A stretch of DNA of 64,000 bases from Streptomyces sp. NWU339 (GCF_003143855.1 NZ_QFRK01000032.1:1-64000); one strand, 5' to 3'. Positions 49,777-58,623 are shown, numbered from the stretch's first letter. Program-made: numbers and translations. The notes: a model not told the origin generated them from the letters alone.

Positions 49777-50832
49777 TCAGAGGGTGACGCCCACGGTCAC
49801 CGGCTCGTTGGTGAGGATGATGCCGAAGGTCCGGTGGACGCCGGCCACGACCTCGCGGGCGAGGGCCAGGAGGTCCTCGGTGGTCGCGTCGCCGCGGTTG
49901 GTGAGGGCGAGGGTGTGCTTGGTGGAGATGCGGGCCGGGCCGTCGCCGTAGCCCTTGGTGAAGCCGGCCTTGTCGATCAGCCAGGCGGCAGAGGTCTTGG
50001 TGTGGCCCTCGCCCGCGGGGTACGCGGGGGGCTCCGTGTCGGGCCCGAGGAGCTGTCGCGCCCGGGTCCGGAAGGCCGTGAACTCCGCGGTGGTCAGGAT
50101 GGGGTTGGTGAAGAAGGAGCCGGCCGACCAGGTGTCGTGGTCCTCGGGGTCCAGGACCATGCCCTTGCCCGCGCGGAGCCCCAGCACCGTCTCGCGGGCC
50201 GCGGCCAGGGGGACGCGGTCGCCCTGTTCCACGCCGAGGGCGCGGGCCGTCTCGGCGTACTTCACCGGGCCGGAGAGACCGCCGGCGTCCTCCAGGTCGA
50301 AGCGGACCCGCAGGACGACGTAGCGCTCGGGGTCGGCCTTGAAGCGACTGTGGCGGTAGGAGAAGGCGCACTCCTCGTTGGCCAGGGTGACCGTCTCACC
50401 GGTGGTGCGGTCGTAGGCGACCACCTCGGTGATCGTGGAGGAGACCTCCTGGCCGTACGCGCCGACGTTCTGGATCGGGGTCGCGCCCGCCGAGCCCGGG
50501 ATGCCGGCCAGGCATTCGATGCCGGCCAGGCCTGCCTCCACGGTGCGGGCGACGGCGTCGGTCCACACCTCGCCCGCCGCCAGTTCCAGGTGGGTGCCGT
50601 CGAGGGTGACGCCCTGGGTGGCGATGACGAGCGCGGTGCCGTCGAAGCCCTTGTCGCCGACGACCAGGTTCGAGCCGCCGCCGATGAGCAGCAGGGGCGT
50701 GCCGTCGGCGTCGGCCTGGCGGACGACGGCGATCACCTCGTCGTCGGTCGTCGCGGTGACCAGCCTGGTCGCGGGTCCGCCCAGGCGGAACGTGGTCAGC
50801 GGGGCGAGGGGCGCGTCGTGGAGTTCCTGCAC
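49777..50832 (-). CDS. murB: UDP-N-acetylmuramate dehydrogenase
   Basis: Reduces UDP-GlcNAc-enolpyruvate to UDP-MurNAc with NADPH and FAD, an essential step in peptidoglycan synthesis. It has 351 residues from the GTG at 50830-50832 (QELHDAPLAPLTTFRLGGPA follows). FAD motifs are GGGSNLVVGDKGF and AGIPGSAGATPIQNVGAYG; the catalytic Ser is in SAGSFFTNPIL. The frame is open much further upstream through an unrelated region. It converges with add. Confidence 0.95.
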   Translation of the reverse strand: MQELHDAPLAPLTTFRLGGPATRLVTATTDDEVIAVVRQADADGTPLLLIGGGSNLVVGDKGFDGTALVIATQGVTLDGTHLELAAGEVWTDAVARTVEAGLAGIECLAGIPGSAGATPIQNVGAYGQEVSSTITEVVAYDRTTGETVTLANEECAFSYRHSRFKADPERYVVLRVRFDLEDAGGLSGPVKYAETARALGVEQGDRVPLAAARETVLGLRAGKGMVLDPEDHDTWSAGSFFTNPILTTAEFTAFRTRARQLLGPDTEPPAYPAGEGHTKTSAAWLIDKAGFTKGYGDGPARISTKHTLALTNRGDATTEDLLALAREVVAGVHRTFGIILTNEPVTVGVTL

Positions 50833-50906
50833 GGGCTCAAGACTAAGGCCCCCGCCGGGGCGGGCCGGCGGGGGCGGTACGCGCGCGTGCCTCCGCACGC
50901 GGGCTT

Positions 50907-51287
50907 TCAGGAGAGGCGGCGTCGCACCTCGGGCCAGTCGACGGGGAGGTCCTCGCTCTTCACGGTCCAGCCGGCGAACTCGGCGTCGCGCATCTGCACG
51001 GCGAGCCCTCGGGCGGTCGGCCCGTGCGGGCCGGTACGGGCGAACTCGCCGAGGGCCTTCTTGGACTCCCAGGCGGACAGGGTCCAGAAGGTCCGGCGCA
51101 GCGGCTCCGCCTTCAAAGAGGCTCCGTACGCGCCGGGAGCCCTGCTGACCTGCCGCCACACGCCGGGCGTCCTGAGGAGGAAGCGCAGGGCTCCCCAGAG
51201 GGTGCGGGTCTCGAAGCGGGAGGCGAAGACGTGCACTTCGGTGTGGGGCGGCGGGGTGTTCGGGACGGTCCAGGGGAGGGTGGGCAT
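50907..51287 (-). CDS. small protein, DUF3291/monooxygenase-like
   Basis: A 126-residue protein with start MPTLPWTVPNTPPPHTEVHV. The segments VFASRFETRTLWGALRFLLR and TFWTLSAWESKKALGEFAR resemble ferredoxin-like proteins of the DUF3291/spheroidene monooxygenase-like group. No catalytic residues can be pointed to. It lies between the MFS pump and murB on the same strand. Confidence 0.7.
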   Translation of the reverse strand: MPTLPWTVPNTPPPHTEVHVFASRFETRTLWGALRFLLRTPGVWRQVSRAPGAYGASLKAEPLRRTFWTLSAWESKKALGEFARTGPHGPTARGLAVQMRDAEFAGWTVKSEDLPVDWPEVRRRLS

Positions 51288-51341
51288 GCCCGGGTCCTTC
51301 CGTGGTGGGAGTGTGCACGGGTGAGTGGCGCTTCGAGGCGT

Positions 51342-52784
51342 TCAGGAGACCGTTTCCAGCGCCGTCTCCGGCGTCGGAGCGGCCGAGGGCGGGCGGGGAG
51401 CGGTGGGCCTGCGGGCCGGTATGAACAGGGTCGCGATGCCCGCGAGGGCGACTGCCGCGGCGCCGGTGACCAGCGCCGGCCGCATGCCGTCGACGAAGGC
51501 CTGGCCGGACTCGTAGCCGCCCTGGGCCGCGAAGATCGACGCCATGATCGCGATGCCGAGTGCGCCGCCCACCTCGCGCAGGGCGTTGTTGGCTCCGGAG
51601 GCGATGCCCTGCTCCTTCGGGTGGACACTGGACATCACCAGGTTGGCGGCCGGGGCGAAGTACAGCGCCATGCCGATGCCGCTGATGACCAGGGCGGGCA
51701 GCTGGGCGGTGTAGGAGGCGTCGACTGTCGCCACCACCGCGAGGTGGGCGAGACCGAGCGCCTGCAGGAACAGTCCCGTGGCGACGACCGGACGGCCGCC
51801 GACCCGGTCGGAGAGGATGCCGGCGATCGGGGCGACGAGCATCGGCATGCCGGTCCAGGGCAGCATCCTCAGGCCCGCCTCGGTGGGCGAGTAGCCGAGT
51901 ACACCCTGCATGTACTGGCTGAGCAGGAAGATCGAGCCGAACATGCCGAGGAACATCAGCAGGCTCGCCGCGTTGATGCCGGAGAAGGCGCGGGAGCGGA
52001 ACAGCCGCATCGGCAGCATGGGGTTCTTGGCCCGGATGCTGTAGTGGACGAAGCCGACGAGCAGCGCCGTCCCGGTGAACAGGCCGGTCAGGACGACGGT
52101 GCCGGTCCAGCCGTCGACGGGCCCGCGGACCAGGCCGTAGACGATGCCGAAGAGTCCGCCGCTGGCGAGCAGGGTGCCGGGCAGGTCGAGCGGGGCTCCG
52201 GTGCCGTGGGACTCGGCGAGGCGCAGGCGGGCCAGCGGGATGAGGACCAGGCCGAGCGGGACGTTCAGCCAGAAGATCCACTGCCAGGAGATGTGCTCGG
52301 TGAGGCTGCCGCCGACCAGCGGCCCCGAGGCCACGGCGAGGCCGTGCACAGCACCCCAGATGCCGTACGCCATGCCGCGCCGGGCTTCGGGCACGGCCGC
52401 CGTGAGCAGTGTGAGGGTGAGGGGCATCATGACCGCGGCGCCGGCGCCCTGCACCGCGCGGGCGGCGATCAGGGAGTCGATGCCGGGTGCCATGGCCGCT
52501 GCGGCGGAGGCCGCGGTGAAGACGGTGATTCCGGCGATGAAGAGCCGGCGGCGGCCGAAGCGGTCGCCGAGGGCCGCGCCGAACATCAGCAGGACGGCGA
52601 AGGTGAGCGTGTAGGCGCTCACGGTCCATTCCAGGTCGTGCAGGGCGCCGCCCAGGTCCTCGCGGATGGAGGGCAGTGCGGTGGTGACGACGAGGTTGTC
52701 GAGGGCCGCCATGAAGCCGGCGACGCCGGTGATGACGAGGGCCCAGACGGCCGACCCGCCGCGTGCGGTGGTCTGTTGTGTCAT
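51342..52784 (-). CDS. MFS drug efflux transporter, DHA2 family
   Basis: A 480-residue protein with about 14 membrane segments. Motif A appears as GAALGDRFGRRRLF, and motif C-like sequence lies in the fifth helix (WGAVHGLAVASGPLVGGSLT). Homologues export drugs or dyes by proton antiport. The ATG at 52782-52784 has GGGGAG upstream. A TetR gene lies just upstream with the same operator at both promoters, so efflux is probably induced by the substrate. Confidence 0.92.
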   Translation of the reverse strand: MTQQTTARGGSAVWALVITGVAGFMAALDNLVVTTALPSIREDLGGALHDLEWTVSAYTLTFAVLLMFGAALGDRFGRRRLFIAGITVFTAASAAAAMAPGIDSLIAARAVQGAGAAVMMPLTLTLLTAAVPEARRGMAYGIWGAVHGLAVASGPLVGGSLTEHISWQWIFWLNVPLGLVLIPLARLRLAESHGTGAPLDLPGTLLASGGLFGIVYGLVRGPVDGWTGTVVLTGLFTGTALLVGFVHYSIRAKNPMLPMRLFRSRAFSGINAASLLMFLGMFGSIFLLSQYMQGVLGYSPTEAGLRMLPWTGMPMLVAPIAGILSDRVGGRPVVATGLFLQALGLAHLAVVATVDASYTAQLPALVISGIGMALYFAPAANLVMSSVHPKEQGIASGANNALREVGGALGIAIMASIFAAQGGYESGQAFVDGMRPALVTGAAAVALAGIATLFIPARRPTAPRPPSAAPTPETALETVS

Positions 52785-52806
52785 CGCTCCCCCAGGAGAT
52801 GATGCT

Positions 52807-52826
52807 GTTAGTTATTGATGACTAAC
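52807..52826 (-). promoter_or_regulatory. TetR operator at the efflux pump gene
   Basis: GTTAGT-N8-ACTAAC inverted repeat 22-42 nt upstream of the MFS start, with half-sites and spacing identical to the site at the TetR gene. Confidence 0.7.
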
Positions 52827-52876
52827 TTTCATGTTCATGAAAAAAGGGCGTCGACATCCCGCCCTTCTCCCCTCCG

Positions 52877-53446
52877 CTACTGTTCCGGCGCGTCCTCGAG
52901 CCGTGCCGACAGATCGAGCCCTTCCCAGACCCGGTGCCCGGCCGGGAACCCCATGGCTGCCAGGCAGTTGATGAGCATGCCGTGCGCCATGAAGTCCGTC
53001 GTCCCGCCGACATCCGCCCCCAGCGCGAGGTGGACGACGTCCCACAGCCGCAGCCAGCCGGCGCGCACCGTCTCGCCGAACTCGTGATCACCCTCCTGCT
53101 CGGCGGCCGCCACCGCGAGGTACATCTGCATCTGCATCATCAGCAGCTCGGGGCGTTCCGCGATGGTCCGCGTGTAGGCGCTCGCCATGGCATGCAGGGC
53201 CTCTTCGCCCGCCAGCCCTTCGGAGGCCTCCGTGAACATGCGGATGGTGTCCGCCACGCAGCGTTCCGCCGCCGCCAGGAAGATGGCCTTCTTCCCCGGG
53301 AAGAGCCGGAAGAGGTACGGCTGCGAGACACCGACCCGCTTGGCGATCGCCTCGGTCGATGTGCCGTGGTAACCGCCGCGGGCGAACTCGGCGCTCGCCA
53401 CGCGGACGATGCTCTCGCGCCTCTCCTCCGCACTCATCCTGGCCAT
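52877..53446 (-). CDS. TetR-family repressor
   Basis: A 189-residue repressor. The helix-turn-helix is at residues ~9-55: RRESIVRVASAEFARGGYHG then TSTEAIAKRVGVSQPYLFRL. The C-terminal ligand domain is helical, with a Met-rich stretch (LLMMQMQMYLAV) lining a probable pocket. Located upstream of the MFS gene on the same strand; matching operators at both suggest it represses itself and the pump. Confidence 0.9.
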   Translation of the reverse strand: MARMSAEERRESIVRVASAEFARGGYHGTSTEAIAKRVGVSQPYLFRLFPGKKAIFLAAAERCVADTIRMFTEASEGLAGEEALHAMASAYTRTIAERPELLMMQMQMYLAVAAAEQEGDHEFGETVRAGWLRLWDVVHLALGADVGGTTDFMAHGMLINCLAAMGFPAGHRVWEGLDLSARLEDAPEQ

Positions 53447-53451
53447 GCAAT

Positions 53452-53477
53452 GAAGTTAGTGCTCAATCACTAACTTC
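53452..53477 (-). promoter_or_regulatory. TetR autoregulatory operator
   Basis: A perfect inverted repeat with 10-bp arms and a 6-nt centre (53452-53461 and 53468-53477), starting 6 nt upstream of the tetR ATG. Its core GTTAGT-N8-ACTAAC matches the site at the pump gene. Confidence 0.75.
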
Positions 53478-53548
53478 GTCAAGAGGTGAAACGCGGCTGG
53501 AGGGACCGAAACGACGGGCCCCTGGCACCGGGCACCCCAGGACGACGC

Positions 53549-53594
53549 AAGGGGCGCTCTCGATCTCTCGATCTTTCGATGGAGAACGCCCCTT
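53549..53594 (-). terminator. terminator after the hadB-like gene
   Basis: AAGGGGCG (53549-53556) pairs with CGCCCCTT (53587-53594); inner TCTC/GAGA pairs and short CGATCT repeats fill the loop. It lies 35 nt beyond the MaoC-type gene's stop. Confidence 0.6.
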
Positions 53595-53628
53595 ACTCGG
53601 GGATCTGCGGGGCTTGGGGATCTGCGGG

Positions 53629-54063
53629 TCAGGCGAGCCGTACGACCGCCCGGGACATCCCCAGCACCTTCTGCCCGGCGCTGGTCGCCGTGAGGTCGAC
53701 GCGGACCGTGCGATCGTGGTCGTCGAGCTTGACCGCGACCTTGCCGCTGACCTCGATGGTGGCGCCCTGCTCGTCGTTGGGGACGACGACCGGCTTGGTG
53801 AAGCGAACGCCGTACTCGACGACCGCACCCGGGTCGCCCACCCAGTCGGTGACCACGCGGATCGCCTCGGCCATGGTGAACATGCCGTGCCCGATGACGT
53901 CGGGCAGGCCGACCTCCTTGGCGAACTTCTCGTTCCAGTGAATGGGGTTGAAGTCGCCGGAGGCGCCCGCGTACTGGACGAGGGTGGCCCGGGTCACGGG
54001 AAACGTCTGTGCGGGCAGCTCGGTGCCGACCTCGACGTCGGCGTAGGAGATCTTCGCCGTCAT
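53629..54063 (-). CDS. MaoC-like (3R)-hydroxyacyl dehydratase subunit, HadB-like
   Basis: A 144-residue hot-dog-fold protein starting MTAKISYADVEVGTELPAQT. The hydratase-2 motif SGDFNPIHWNEKFAKEVGLP contains the catalytic Asp and His, and GHGMFTMAEA follows. In mycobacteria the HadAB pair dehydrates hydroxyacyl-ACP in fatty acid elongation. The upstream partner gene overlaps the leader; GAGGAGG lies about 13 nt upstream, and a GTG four codons earlier is possible. Confidence 0.88.
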   Translation of the reverse strand: MTAKISYADVEVGTELPAQTFPVTRATLVQYAGASGDFNPIHWNEKFAKEVGLPDVIGHGMFTMAEAIRVVTDWVGDPGAVVEYGVRFTKPVVVPNDEQGATIEVSGKVAVKLDDHDRTVRVDLTATSAGQKVLGMSRAVVRLA

Positions 54064-54071
54064 GATGCTGC

Positions 54072-54524
54072 TCACGCCTCCTCGGCGGCACGGGCCACCA
54101 ACTTGGTCCAGGCGGTCACGACGTGCTCGCCGGCCTCGTCGTGCACCTCGCCGCGGATGTCCAGGATGTCGTTGCCCGCCATCGACTTGATCGCCTCGAT
54201 GGTCGAGGTGACGGTGAGCCGGTCTCCGGCGCGCACCGGGCGGCGGTAGGCGAACTTCTGGTCGCCGTGCACCACCCTGCTGTAGTCCAGACCGAGCCGT
54301 GGATCGGCGACGACCTCGCCCGCGGCCTTGAAGGTGATCGCGAACACAAAGGTCGGCGGGGCGATCACATCGGGGTGGCCGAGCGCTTTGGCGGCCTCCA
54401 CGTCCGTGTACGCCGGGTTGGCGTCCCCCACCGCTTCGGCGAACTCGCGGATCTTCTCCCGGCCCACCTCATAGGGATCGGTGGGCGGGTAGCTCCGCCC
54501 CACGAAGGACTGGTCGAGCGCCAT
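54072..54524 (-). CDS. MaoC-like dehydratase partner subunit, HadA-like
   Basis: A 150-residue hot-dog protein starting MALDQSFVGRSYPPTDPYEV (ATG 54522-54524). The region VGDANPAYTDVEAAKALGHP aligns with the hydratase motif but has Tyr where the catalytic His would be, so this is the substrate-binding half of a heterodimer with the gene downstream. Lies after rpmG on the same strand, as in other Streptomyces. Confidence 0.88.
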   Translation of the reverse strand: MALDQSFVGRSYPPTDPYEVGREKIREFAEAVGDANPAYTDVEAAKALGHPDVIAPPTFVFAITFKAAGEVVADPRLGLDYSRVVHGDQKFAYRRPVRAGDRLTVTSTIEAIKSMAGNDILDIRGEVHDEAGEHVVTAWTKLVARAAEEA

Positions 54525-54654
54525 GCGCGCGGCACCTCCTGTGTCTGGTCCGGCCCTGGTCGGCCTGAATCCGGTACGGCCATGGTGGGCCGGTGAGCAG
54601 AACGACGCGAGGCCGCCCCCTGACCACGGGGACGGCCTCGCATACGAGCCTGAT

Positions 54655-54819
54655 TTATCGCGTTTCGCGGTGCGCGGTGTGCGCATTGCAACGCGGGCAG
54701 TGCTTCTTCATCTCAAGACGGTCCGGGTTGTTACGCCGGTTCTTCTTGGTGATGTAGTTCCGCTCCTTGCACTCCACGCAGGCCAGCGTGATCTTCGGGC
54801 GGACGTCGGTGGCAGCCAC
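54655..54819 (-). CDS. rpmG: 50S ribosomal protein L33 (zinc-binding form)
   Basis: L33, 54 residues, starting with GTG at 54817-54819 (AATDVRPKITLACVECKERN follows), with AAGGAG 7 nt upstream. Two CxxC pairs (CVEC and CPRC) mark the zinc-containing C+ form. The first cysteine pair and NYITKKNRRNNPDRLEMKK are typical. It follows tRNA-Met. Confidence 0.96.
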   Translation of the reverse strand: MAATDVRPKITLACVECKERNYITKKNRRNNPDRLEMKKHCPRCNAHTAHRETR

Positions 54820-54906
54820 GTGAGTGCTCCTTGACGAACGGATAGACGAATGAACACAGAAAGAGTAGCCGACCGAAGGACCGACCCCGCAATCGGCTAC
54901 TGTGTG

Positions 54907-54979
54907 TAGCGGTGACCGGACTTGAACCGGTGACACAGCGATTATGAGCCGCTTGCTCTACCGACTGAGCTACACCGCT
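54907..54979 (-). tRNA. tRNA-Met (CAU anticodon)
   Basis: A 73-nt cloverleaf: acceptor AGCGGTG/CACCGCT, D-arm AGCTCAGTCGGTAGAGC, anticodon stem GCGGC-TCATAAT-CGC with CAT, T-arm CCGGTTCAAGTCCGG. No encoded CCA. The acceptor pairs fully, so this is an elongator rather than initiator tRNA. Confidence 0.93.
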
Positions 54980-55025
54980 GCGATGCGGTCGGGCCCCGCC
55001 TCGCGGCGGGAACCTCACACACCAG

Positions 55026-55098
55026 AGCCCCAAAACGGAATCGAACCGTTGACCTTCTCCTTACCATGGAGACGCTCTGCCGACTGAGCTATTGGGGC
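55026..55098 (-). tRNA. tRNA-Thr (GGU anticodon)
   Basis: A 73-nt cloverleaf: acceptor GCCCCAA/TTGGGGC, D-arm AGCTCAGTCGGCAGAGC, anticodon stem TCTCC/GGAGA with a loop containing GGT, T-arm ACGGTTCGATTCCGT. No encoded CCA. Precedes tRNA-Met. Confidence 0.93.
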
Positions 55099-55338
55099 GA
55101 GCGATGAAGACATTACACGCTCCGCCGCCGTTCACCCAAATCCGTTTCGCGGCCCCTGTCCCACCCTGTGGCGCACCCTTCCCGGGAGCGAGGCAGTTCC
55201 CACTCGACCATGCCGGTACGACTATTGCGCTCCTCCCGGCGAGGGGCGGATCACCGCCCTAGGCTCGACTCACTCTGCGTGATCTTCTCTCTGTGTGATC
55301 CTGCGACGACCGCGCGCAGTCCGAGCCCCAGGAGCGCG

Positions 55339-56616
55339 ATGCCCGACAGCCGGCCTCAGCCGCCGCCCCCCTCGTCGCCCTCGTCGCCCTCCGGTCCGGC
55401 CGCCCCGGAGCCGCTCCTGCTGTGCGGCGCGCGGCTCACCGACGGCCGGACCGTGGACGTACGGCTGGGCGGCGGACGCATCGAGGCGGTCGGTACGGCC
55501 GGCAGTCTGACCGTGGACGGCGCCCGCGGGGGCGGCACCCGGGTCGATCTCGCCGGCCATCTGCTCCTCCCGGCCCCTGTCGAGCCGCACAGCCACGCCG
55601 ACACCGCCCTCTCCGCCGACGCCGACGGCCCCGTCTCCTACGAGCCCCAGGACGTCCGGCACCGGGCGACGGAGGCCGCGCTGCTCCAACTCGGGCACGG
55701 GGCGACGGCACTGCGGGCGCATGTGCGCGTGGACGACGTGACCGGGCTCGGCGCACTGACCGCCGTGCTGCAGGTCGAACATGCGCTGCGCGGACTGACC
55801 GAGCTGACGACGGCGGCGATGCCGCGCGTGCTGACCGGAGCGGCCGGAGCGGACGGGCTCGCGATGCTGCGGGACGCGGTGAAGATGGGCGCGTCGGTGG
55901 TGGGCGGCTGTCCGGACGTCGACCCCGATCCCACGGGGTACGTGGAGGCGGTCCTGGAGGTCGCCGCCGAGCACGGCGTCCCGGTCGACCTGCACACCGA
56001 CACCGCCGACCCCGCCCGCCTGGCCCGGCTCGCGGCGATGGCGGGCGGGCTGCGACCGGGGGTGACGCTCAGCCCCTGCGGCGGCCTCGGACGGCTGCCC
56101 GCCGAAGCGGCCTCGCGGACCGCGGACCAACTGGCGGCGGCCGGGGTGACCGTGGTGTGCCTGCCGCAGGGCGGCTGCGGCGGCGTCGACCGTCGGGGCA
56201 CGGCTCCCGTACGGCTGCTGCGCGCGGCGGGCGTCCGGGTGGCGGCCGGGAGCGGCGCCCTGCGGGACGTGTCGAACCCGGTCGGCCGAGGCGACCCGCT
56301 GGAGGCGGCGTACCTGCTGGCCTCCCGTCACGGACTGTCCCCCGAGGACGCCTACGACGCGGTGAGCACCTCGGCACGGGCGGCCCTGGGGCTCCCCGAG
56401 GTACGGGTGGAGGCGGGTTTCCCCGCCGAACTCCTCGCGGTCCGCGGCGACCGGCTGTCGGCGGCTCTGTCACTGGCGTACAGCCGGATCGTGGTGCACC
56501 GGGGACGCGTGGTGACCCGCACGAGCGCGGTACGCGAGTACTGCGGTTCGACGACGACACCGCCCGCGGAGCCGGGGCGGGGGCTGCCCCGGCAGGGGCG
56601 TGGCGAAACGTCGTAG
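55339..56616 (+). CDS. amidohydrolase, cytosine deaminase-like
   Basis: A 425-residue metal-dependent hydrolase fold. The ATG at 55339 is chosen for AGGAG just before it. Features: LCGARLTDGRTVDVRLGGGR, then LLLPAPVEPHSHADTA where HSH resembles the HxH metal motif, and a His in VDLHTDTADP. The usual second His and catalytic Asp near VAAGSGALRDVSNPVGRGD are not all clear, so activity on cytosine or a related amide is only inferred. Confidence 0.75.
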   Translation: MPDSRPQPPPPSSPSSPSGPAAPEPLLLCGARLTDGRTVDVRLGGGRIEAVGTAGSLTVDGARGGGTRVDLAGHLLLPAPVEPHSHADTALSADADGPVSYEPQDVRHRATEAALLQLGHGATALRAHVRVDDVTGLGALTAVLQVEHALRGLTELTTAAMPRVLTGAAGADGLAMLRDAVKMGASVVGGCPDVDPDPTGYVEAVLEVAAEHGVPVDLHTDTADPARLARLAAMAGGLRPGVTLSPCGGLGRLPAEAASRTADQLAAAGVTVVCLPQGGCGGVDRRGTAPVRLLRAAGVRVAAGSGALRDVSNPVGRGDPLEAAYLLASRHGLSPEDAYDAVSTSARAALGLPEVRVEAGFPAELLAVRGDRLSAALSLAYSRIVVHRGRVVTRTSAVREYCGSTTTPPAEPGRGLPRQGRGETS

Positions 56617-56703
56617 ACCCGTCGCGTTCGGCTCGGCGCGTTCAGGACGTCGTGTTCGGTACGTCGCGGGCGGATGCGATCGCCACGGCGTACGGTCGAA
56701 GAC

Positions 56704-57360
56704 ATGCGCATTGTCATCGCTGGTGGTCATGGTCAGATCGCGCTGCGGCTGGAGCGGTTGCTCGCCGCGCGCGGGGACGAGGCGGCAGGCATCATCCGCA
56801 AGCCCGAACAGGCCGACGCGCTGCGGCAACTCGGCGCCGAACCGGTCGTACTCGACCTGGAGTCGGCGTCGGTGGAGGAGGTCGCGGAGCAACTCCGGGG
56901 CGCGGACGCCGCGGTGTTCGCCGCGGGCGCCGGTCCGGGCAGTGGCGCGGCACGCAAGGAGACGGTGGACAAGGCCGCGGCGGTCCTCTTCGCCGACGCC
57001 GCGGTCCGTGCGGGCGTACGGCGGTTCGTGGTCGTCTCGTCCATGGGCGCGGACCCCGCCCACGAGGGGGATGAGGTCTTCGACGTGTACCAGCGCGCGA
57101 AGGGCGAGGCCGACGCGTATGTACGCGGTCTGGACGCCCTCGACTGGACGATCCTGCGCCCCGGCATGCTCACCGACGAAGCAGGCACCGGCCTGGTCCG
57201 TCTGGAGGCCCACACCGGCCGCGGCCCGGTCCCCCGGGACGACGTGGCCGCCGTCCTGGCCGAGCTGGTGGAGAACTCCGCGACAACGGGCCTGACCCTG
57301 GAACTGATCAGCGGGTCCGTGCCGGTCTCGGTGGCGGTGAAGTCGGTCGCGGGCAACTGA
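56704..57360 (+). CDS. NAD(P)-binding protein, NmrA/atypical SDR type
   Basis: A 218-residue Rossmann-fold protein. The N-terminus MRIVIAGGHGQIALRLERLL has the GxxGxxG-type motif, followed by DAAVFAAGAGPGSGAARKET and VVSSMGADPAHEGD; the Tyr and Lys of atypical short-chain dehydrogenases may be YQRAK. Homologues include NmrA-like sensors and flavin/NADH reductases. Starts 87 nt after the amidohydrolase, probably co-transcribed. Confidence 0.85.
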   Translation: MRIVIAGGHGQIALRLERLLAARGDEAAGIIRKPEQADALRQLGAEPVVLDLESASVEEVAEQLRGADAAVFAAGAGPGSGAARKETVDKAAAVLFADAAVRAGVRRFVVVSSMGADPAHEGDEVFDVYQRAKGEADAYVRGLDALDWTILRPGMLTDEAGTGLVRLEAHTGRGPVPRDDVAAVLAELVENSATTGLTLELISGSVPVSVAVKSVAGN

Positions 57361-57401
57361 GCCACTCAGCCACTCAGCCACTGGAAGGCTTCCCGGGGCG
57401 G

Positions 57402-57614
57402 CTAGAACAGAGGCATCTGTCCCGGGAAATCCGGTACGACGTACCCGTCCAGCGCGGGCTGCTCGGCGCCGAGCCCGGCGTGTCGACGGGACCCCACGCA
57501 CGAGGTGAGTTCCCCGCTCCCCCGGGCGCCGGGCGGATCGTGACGCGCGTACCGCCCGGCCACGACGGCGATCTCACGACGGCACTCGGGGCACTGCCTA
57601 CGACGGGACGACAT
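57402..57614 (-). CDS. small zinc-ribbon-like protein
   Basis: A 70-residue protein from the ATG at 57612-57614 (MSSRRRQCPECRREIAVVAG). CPEC gives one half of a possible zinc ribbon; a later single Cys is at LTSCVGS. C-terminus is YVVPDFPGQMPLF. No function known. It lies downstream of tRNA-Tyr and its terminator on the same strand. Confidence 0.6.
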   Translation of the reverse strand: MSSRRRQCPECRREIAVVAGRYARHDPPGARGSGELTSCVGSRRHAGLGAEQPALDGYVVPDFPGQMPLF

Positions 57615-57663
57615 GGCGCCAGTGTCCCCCGCCCCTCGCCCCACAGCACACCCCGTAAGCCGA

Positions 57664-57705
57664 AGACCCCCTCCACACCGCGTTTCCGCAGTCCGGAGGG
57701 GGTCT
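57664..57705 (-). terminator. tRNA-Tyr terminator
   Basis: A perfect 11-bp stem (57664-57674 with 57695-57705, 20-nt loop) starts 8 nt beyond the tRNA-Tyr 3' end. Confidence 0.75.
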
Positions 57706-57712
57706 CCCCTTG

Positions 57713-57794
57713 TGGCGGCGCCAGGATTCGAACCTGGGAAGGCTGAGCCGGCAGATTTACAGTCTGCTCCCTTTGGCCGCTCGGGCACACCGCC
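57713..57794 (-). tRNA. tRNA-Tyr (GUA anticodon)
   Basis: An 82-nt class II tRNA with long variable arm: acceptor GGCGGTG/CGCCGCC (one G-U), D-arm GCCCGAGCGGCCAAAGGGA, anticodon stem GCAGA-CTGTAAA-TCTGC with GTA, T-arm CAGGTTCGAATCCTG. No encoded CCA. Confidence 0.95.
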
Positions 57795-58047
57795 AAGATT
57801 GCCGCCCCGAACCGCCTTGCGGTGGCGCTCCGTGGCAACGACGTAAACGATACCTGATGAGCAGGGGTGCTTCGCCACCCGATTGATCGCCGCCCGGAGG
57901 CCCGGGGGGTGACTAGGCTTGTGCGGATGGCGGCCCGGGACCGATGCCGGGCCCGAGGGCCGCCCACGTATGCCGGTAGCCGGTACGCATCCGGGTCGCA
58001 GCCCGATCGCGGCCCGATACGGACCCTGATACAAGGAGCCACAGGAC

Positions 58048-58536
58048 ATGGCCGACTCCAGTTTCGACATCGTCTCGAAGGTCGAGCGGCAGGAGGTCGA
58101 CAACGCCCTCAACCAGGCCGCCAAGGAGATCTCGCAGCGCTACGACTTCAAGGGCGTGGGTGCCTCGATCTCGTGGTCCGGGGAGAAGATCCTCCTGGAG
58201 GCGAACTCCGAGGACCGGGTGAAGGCTGTCCTCGACGTCTTCCAGTCCAAGCTGATCAAGCGGGGCATCTCGCTGAAGGCCCTGGACGCCGGCGAGCCGC
58301 AGCTCTCGGGCAAGGAGTACAAGATCTTCGCGTCGATCCAGGAGGGCATCTCCCAGGAGAACGCGAAGAAGGTGGCGAAGCTCATCCGCGACGAGGGCCC
58401 CAAGGGTGTGAAGGCCCAGGTGCAGGGCGAGGAACTGCGGGTCAGCTCCAAGAGCCGTGACGACCTGCAGGCCGTCATCGCCCTGCTCAAGGGGCAGGAC
58501 TTCGACTTCGCCCTGCAGTTCGTCAACTACCGCTAG
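58048..58536 (+). CDS. YajQ-family nucleotide-binding protein
   Basis: A 162-residue protein of the YajQ family, with tandem ferredoxin-like domains. It begins MADSSFDIVSKVERQEVDNA and shows QRYDFKGVGASISWSG and KIIRDEGPKGVKAQ-like sequence (KLIRDEGPKGVKAQVQGEEL). Family members bind nucleotides, and some bind cyclic-di-GMP; the role in Streptomyces is not established. AAGGAG lies upstream of the ATG. Confidence 0.93.
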   Translation: MADSSFDIVSKVERQEVDNALNQAAKEISQRYDFKGVGASISWSGEKILLEANSEDRVKAVLDVFQSKLIKRGISLKALDAGEPQLSGKEYKIFASIQEGISQENAKKVAKLIRDEGPKGVKAQVQGEELRVSSKSRDDLQAVIALLKGQDFDFALQFVNYR

Positions 58537-58623
58537 GCGGAAGGGCCATGGGCGTGGGGATGGGTGCGGGCTCTCGCCGGTGACGTCCGTGGTCGACGCG
58601 TGCGCCTCGCGCACCGCGTGTGT

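Noticed and set aside
49777..52629. A 950-codon minus-strand frame running through murB, the small DUF3291-like gene and part of the MFS gene
   Set aside because: Only its last 351 codons are murB; the rest is a shadow of two genes on the same strand in other frames.
54907..54979. tRNA-Met considered as initiator tRNA
   Set aside because: The first acceptor pair is complete (A-T), and the anticodon stem lacks the three consecutive G-C pairs of initiators.
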